NCBI GenBank assembly: GCA_012517815.1 | Contig: JAAYUF010000051.1 | Coordinates: 1-64,000 of the forward strand | Length of the DNA: 64,000 bases | Direction: 5' to 3' | Source of the DNA: Clostridiales bacterium | GTDB taxonomy: Bacteria; Bacillota; Clostridia; Christensenellales; Aristaeellaceae | Part shown: positions 60,527-64,000 of the stretch, in pieces | Position numbering within the stretch: the stretch's first letter is position 1 | Layout: each line of letters starts with the position of its first letter | The notes under the pieces: generated by a model | What the model was told of the DNA's origin: nothing | The model's input: the letters and a program-made list of their open reading frames with translations, nothing else | Databases searched by the model: none | Translations under genes and position numbers: made by a program

Positions 60527-62089
60527 ATGCGCGAGCCAAACGGCAGCCTGAAAGCCGTGCTGGAGTATTTCGGACTGACCAACCTCGCGGTATCCCGGGC
60601 AACCGGCATCGAGCCTTCGAGCCTCAGCCGGATCATCACCGGCCAGCGGAGGCTGTTGGCCGCGAGCCCGCAGATGGACGCGCTGGCCGATTTCATCCTG
60701 GCCCAGAGCCGGCATGGGAAGGATATGGACTGGCTCAAGGCGCGCTTTCAGGAGGCCGGGCTCCCCACGGACCTTTCCACCGTCTACCGTTTCCGGCAAA
60801 ACCTGATCATGTGGCTGGCGACGGACGGCAACAGGCTGCGGCGCAATCTGGGCGCTTCCTTTCCCGGAGACATCGCGGGGGAAGCCCCGCCAAAGCCGGC
60901 GCAGGCCCTCCGCAATGCCGCGCACGCCGACGGGGACGTGCGCATCGGCATCCTCGAAATTCTGCTCGCCCTCCGGCCTGCGCTTGCCGCCTTGCCCGAG
61001 GACGCGACCATCCAGCTATTCCTCTCCAACGACCGGCTGACCACCGCTACGGACGAAGGGTTTGCCGGGCTGATCAACGAGATGATCTTAGCGCGCGGCC
61101 TGCGCGTGAATCTGGTGATCTGCGTCTCCGGGGATACGCAGGCTATGGCCCGCCTGCTGGACAGCTACATGGCCGCGCTGATCTCCGGCCATGTGCGCCT
61201 CTCGGTGGTCCACGGCATGACCCAGACCGTCACCAGCGCCCTGCATATCCTGCTTCCCAGCGTTCTGTGCTTTTTGGTGAACGAAACCGTCGGCCTCAGC
61301 GCGCCGCCCGTCGCCTTGCTCCTGCGGGACCGCGCCTTCGTCGCGGAAACGGAGAGCAACTTCAGCGCGACGGCGCGCTTTGCGCAGCCCATCCTGACCG
61401 TGTACGACGACCATTACGCGCGCAACGTTCTGGAAATCCTCTATCTGGAATTCTGTACGCAGGGCGCGCTGGATATCGTCAAGGACAGCCTCAACCCCAT
61501 GTACATGACCCCGCAGGCCTACGACCGCTTTTTGCAGACCAGGGGTCACCCGCCTCAGGAGTTCGCGTGGCGCAGTTCGGAGTTCGTGCGTTTCAAGGGC
61601 GGGATGGACGCCGTGCTGAGCGCGGGGGCTGTCTACCGCGAAATCCTGCCCCTGTCCCGCCTCAACGACATCGCCCAGCGCGGCTCCTGCCGGATGGCGG
61701 GGCTGTACTTCATGGAACGGGGCTATGTCGATCTGGATACGGAGGGCTGCCTGGCGATTCTCATGGGCTACATCGATTATCTGGAGCACATTCCCAACTT
61801 TCACATGCTGATCCTCGACGATCTGACCCTCCTGCACCAGAACAGCTGCTGGCACCTGAAACGCAACCAGAGCCTGGGCATCAACAACTGGCAGGGGCAG
61901 GAACCGGTGATGATCCATTCCGATCAGCTCATCCTGCTGCGCGAGTTCCAGCGGCATTTCGACGCGCTCTGGGCCAGGGGGGAGGATGCCGGCAGCAGTC
62001 GCGCCAGCGTCATCAGCATCCTTAAGGACGTGGTCGCGCGGCTGAGCGCCGCCCGCAGCCGGAAGCCCAACCCGCGCGTCCGGCCCTGA
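60527..62089 (+). CDS. Large HTH protein of unknown function
   Basis: A 520-residue cytoplasmic protein. Residues ~5-60 are a lambda-repressor-like HTH (TNLAVSRATGIEPSSLSRII, then TGQRRLLAASPQMDALADFI). The remaining ~440 residues have no domain I recognise; the middle (VNLVICVSGDTQAMARLLDS and VNETVGLSAPPVALLLRDR) suggests a nucleotide- or sugar-binding alpha/beta fold, and the end is helical. GTGAGGA lies six bases upstream of the ATG. It may be a sensor-regulator; no targets can be inferred. Confidence 0.8.
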   Translation: MREPNGSLKAVLEYFGLTNLAVSRATGIEPSSLSRIITGQRRLLAASPQMDALADFILAQSRHGKDMDWLKARFQEAGLPTDLSTVYRFRQNLIMWLATDGNRLRRNLGASFPGDIAGEAPPKPAQALRNAAHADGDVRIGILEILLALRPALAALPEDATIQLFLSNDRLTTATDEGFAGLINEMILARGLRVNLVICVSGDTQAMARLLDSYMAALISGHVRLSVVHGMTQTVTSALHILLPSVLCFLVNETVGLSAPPVALLLRDRAFVAETESNFSATARFAQPILTVYDDHYARNVLEILYLEFCTQGALDIVKDSLNPMYMTPQAYDRFLQTRGHPPQEFAWRSSEFVRFKGGMDAVLSAGAVYREILPLSRLNDIAQRGSCRMAGLYFMERGYVDLDTEGCLAILMGYIDYLEHIPNFHMLILDDLTLLHQNSCWHLKRNQSLGINNWQGQEPVMIHSDQLILLREFQRHFDALWARGEDAGSSRASVISILKDVVARLSAARSRKPNPRVRP

Positions 62090-62140
62090 TCGCGCGCCGC
62101 ATCCGCGCGCAGCCGTCGGTTTGTTCGATTGCAATGCGTA

Positions 62141-62276
62141 AATGCAGCAAAGCTCGCGGGCGCTTGTCTGCCGGGACGGGGCGGGGAAGCAGAGGCGCAG
62201 CGGCTTAGCGTCTGGCATTCGCGGCGTAGCCCCGGCGGCAAAGCGCCGCGAGAGCGAGGCGTTCCTGATGTGAAAA
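62141..62276. repeat. 136-bp direct repeat, copy 1
   Basis: Starts AATGCAGCAAAGCTC and ends TGATGTGAAAA. Copy 2 at 62436-62571 has the same length and is similar throughout (roughly four of five bases by eye). GC-rich, non-coding; it contains GCGGCAAAGCGCCGC-type hairpins. Confidence 0.65.
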
Positions 62277-62288
62277 CCGCATGAAAAT

Positions 62289-62355
62289 GCGCAGCCGACC
62301 GTGAGCGCGCCCGTGTTTCAGTCAGGGAAACGGGCGCGCTCATGGTCGGTTGCGC
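62289..62355. repeat. 26-bp near-perfect hairpin between the direct repeats
   Basis: Arms GCGCAGCCGACCGTGAGCGC (first 20 of 26) and its complement pair with only two differences, both G-U wobble pairs, and a 15-base loop that can pair further (TTTC/GGAAA). Wobble-only differences suggest selection on RNA structure. Confidence 0.75.
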
Positions 62356-62435
62356 AGGTTTGCGCCGAGGCAGGGGCAACCGGTATCCACGCGGGTGGCG
62401 GGCGAATGCGGTTGCTCATACGATTTCCATTCCCC

Positions 62436-62571
62436 GATGCAGCAAAGCTCTCGAGCGCGTTTCTGTCGGGGCGGGGCGCGGAAGCAGAAAGGCAGCGGCG
62501 CCGCGTCGGGCGTTCGCGGCAAAGCCGCGGCAGAAAGGCGCCGCGGGAGGGCGGCGTTCATGATTTGAAAA
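62436..62571. repeat. 136-bp direct repeat, copy 2
   Basis: Starts GATGCAGCAAAGCTC and ends TGATTTGAAAA; see copy 1. The pair brackets the 26-bp hairpin. No gene is seen from 62090 to 62646. Confidence 0.65.
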
Positions 62572-62646
62572 ACGTATCCCCCGGTACGGCGACGGGATAC
62601 GCCGGTCGCGTGTGCCCGCGTCCAAAACGCCGCGCCGGAATGGATG

Positions 62647-63141
62647 TCACGCGGACAGATGAATGCGGACCGCCTCCATGAACTGCGCGACGCCCTGACA
62701 GAGGCATTCCGTCAGCCAGGCCGTTTTCTCAAAATCCGGCTCGGCCACCAACGTTTGTTCGAGGATCGCATCCGGGTTATCCGGCTCATGGTGAACCGCT
62801 ATGCCATTGAGTTCCAGCACGTGCCAGCCTGCCTCGTACCGCCTGGCAAGCTCCCTGTTCCGTGCGGAGAGCCACACCTCAAAACAGCCCTTCTCGTGCA
62901 GGTAGACGAGGGCAATTTTCAGGCCCAGTTCTTTCAGGGCTTGCGAGCCGATTGAGAAGTAGGACATATCCATATACCCCTGATAAAGCCCGCCCACTTC
63001 CCACTGCGGGTATCTCCTGACGAACTCGGCACGAAGTTTGCCCAGATAGTCCATGATGCCCCGGTACGCCATTTGGATTTCCTGTTTCTGCAACAGGAGC
63101 GTATAAGCGCGAATCAGCCGGTTCAAGCGGTTCATGCACAC
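62647..63141 (-). CDS. DUF7000-like protein
   Basis: A 164-residue protein (QKQEIQMAYRGIMDYLGKLR, then DMSYFSIGSQALKELGLKIA and FEVWLSARNRELARRYEAGW), matching a family annotated DUF7000 in Firmicutes. GTG at 63141 has AGGA seven bases upstream; an ATG two codons later is an alternative. The promoter TTGTCA-N17-TACAAT lies upstream. Function is unknown. It stands alone. Confidence 0.8.
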   Translation of the reverse strand: MCMNRLNRLIRAYTLLLQKQEIQMAYRGIMDYLGKLRAEFVRRYPQWEVGGLYQGYMDMSYFSIGSQALKELGLKIALVYLHEKGCFEVWLSARNRELARRYEAGWHVLELNGIAVHHEPDNPDAILEQTLVAEPDFEKTAWLTECLCQGVAQFMEAVRIHLSA

Positions 63142-63168
63142 ACCCCGTTCCTACTTTCCGTTTTCCGT

Positions 63169-63197
63169 ATTGTATCACGCATGCCATATCCTGACAA
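63169..63197 (-). promoter_or_regulatory. Promoter of the DUF7000-like gene
   Basis: Reverse strand TTGTCA and TACAAT separated by 17 bases, each matching five of six consensus positions. Confidence 0.65.
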
Positions 63198-63843
63198 TTC
63201 CCAAATGGATGGTTTGCATGCGCGCCCGCCGCCGAATGCCGCAGCTGGACAGGCTGGGCCCTTGCTCGAGGCTGGGCGAGTCGAGGCGGTTTTTCTCTGA
63301 CGGGGATGTTCGCCGATCGGATCAGCAAATGCCCGCCATTACGGCGGGCACAGGCTGCTGAAGCATTCGCCGCAGCGGAATTGGGTCAAGGGTGAAACCC
63401 TTGCGGGGTTTGGGCGAAGCCTTAAACCCTTATGCCGAAACGTTTTCTCAAAGCGAGCGAACAGCCCGAAGGGCGATGAGGCGAGCGGCACTGCGCGTCG
63501 CCTTTCATTTTCGACCTGTTCGCTCACCCAAACTGAAATATTGCTGCATCAGGCTTTGGAGCGTTTCCGGTCGGTTTCGGTGTCGGGTTGGGCCTTGCCA
63601 TGCCCAACGCTTGTGAAACCCCGGCCCATCCGCCGGATCGGCGCACGCCGCCCGGTCTTGCGCCGAGTTCATCAGGCTGGCCCGTCACGCTTCGCTATCG
63701 ATTTTCCGAAGCGATCGCCGGGCAAACGCTTGCCTCCGGTGCAACCGTACCGGTTCCACCTGCGCGGGCTCTCTTCGACCGCCGGAAAGCCCGCTGTCAG
63801 GGCAAGCTCGCCCTGATGTTCCGCATCCACGCCCGGCGATCGA
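63198..63843. other. GC-rich intergenic region, no gene seen
   Basis: Contains a hairpin TGCCCGCC/GGCGGGCA (63330-63350) and several AAACCCTT/AAGGGT segments near 63390-63430. The short frames listed by the track have no ribosome binding sites and are not supported. Confidence 0.4.
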
Positions 63844-64000
63844 CTATCCCCGCACTGCGCAACGCGCCGCCCTGCTACGCAGCCGCAGGGCCAGCGCCGT
63901 CATGCCGGCCAGCGTCAGCGCCATCACAAGGTAGAGCAGCCCGTTGGGGATGGCCGTCTTGTCCAGTGCGAACTCCACGGCCACGCAGATACCCACGCCG
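63844..64000 (-). CDS. C-terminal end of a membrane protein (truncated by window)
   Basis: The reverse strand reads an open frame of 51 codons plus a TAG at 63844-63846. It encodes a last hydrophobic helix (NGLLYLVMALTLAGMTALAL) and a basic tail (RLRSRAARCAVRG). This is typical of the final segment of a transporter or permease. The rest lies outside the window. Confidence 0.6.
   Translation of the reverse strand, partial: GVGICVAVEFALDKTAIPNGLLYLVMALTLAGMTALALRLRSRAARCAVRG

Noticed and set aside
60508-62025. 505-residue frame overlapping the 520-residue HTH gene
   Set aside because: Arg/Pro/Gly-rich composition typical of a shifted frame; the +1 neighbour has a clear HTH.

Overview
The window holds most of a large siphovirus-type prophage (position 1 to about 42.93 kb) followed by about 21 kb of host chromosome. 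The host looks like a GC-rich, anaerobic member of the Clostridia/Firmicutes. The grounds are sigma-A type promoters (TTGACA-N16/17-TATAAT), strong AGGAGG ribosome binding sites, TTG and GTG starts, a 2-oxoacid:ferredoxin-type oxidoreductase, a TRAP transporter, a DUF7000-type protein and paired large serine recombinases. The species cannot be named from the sequence, and the left end of the prophage lies outside the window.

Prophage layout. Positions 1-2.5 kb form a divergent control region: two leftward genes, six TTGCAA boxes, paired palindromic operators, a Cro/CI-like repressor and an ImmA/IrrE metalloprotease. Positions 2.6-3.4 kb are densely structured DNA, including a candidate structured RNA. 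Positions 3.4-12.5 kb are the early replication operon: DeoR-type HTH, SNF2 helicase, two small proteins, a BRO-N/KilAC antirepressor, family A DNA polymerase, a KilAC-like protein, a DUF4406-like protein and a primase/D5 helicase. Positions 12.6-14.1 kb carry a VRR-NUC nuclease, small proteins including an ArpU/DUF1492-like late regulator, and an HNH nuclease. Positions 14.2-21.3 kb carry the terminase, with two DNA methyltransferases and two small proteins between TerS and TerL. TerL is interrupted by a LAGLIDADG intein in its Walker A motif. Positions 22.4-28.3 kb hold the head and connector genes (HK97 type: portal, ClpP-like protease, capsid, adaptors, tail tube, and gpG/gpGT by -1 frameshift). 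Positions 29.5-36.7 kb hold the tail (tape measure, Dit, Gp37-like, fibres). Holin and NlpC/P60 endolysin follow, ending in a strong terminator. Positions 38.1-41.7 kb carry an HTH/zinc protein, a SHOCT-like peptide and two overlapping serine recombinases.

Three genes look like independently expressed cargo (morons). They are a PAS-GGDEF diguanylate cyclase between TerL and portal with its own promoter and terminator, a reverse-strand winged-helix protein inside the tail operon with its own promoter, and a low-GC zinc-ribbon membrane protein near the right end. At 42,909-42,930 a copy of a tmRNA- or tRNA-like 3' end looks like the right attachment site. It is followed by host DNA with tRNA-Lys(CTT).

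Host part. After tRNA-Lys and an XRE regulator come the two subunits of a 2-oxoacid:acceptor oxidoreductase, then a leftward glycerate kinase divergent from a GntR/FCD regulator. A seven-gene leftward operon follows: TRAP DctP-DctQ-DctM, an isochorismatase-like hydrolase, an MBL-fold lactonase-like protein, a Tm-1-like (UPF0261) protein and a class II aldolase. The GntR promoter and the TRAP promoter share a near-identical 14-bp motif, so the regulator probably controls uptake and breakdown of an unidentified organic acid or lactone. The right end holds a 941-residue exported protein, a 520-residue HTH protein, a GC-rich repeat region with two 136-bp direct repeats, a DUF7000-like protein and the 3' end of a membrane protein gene.
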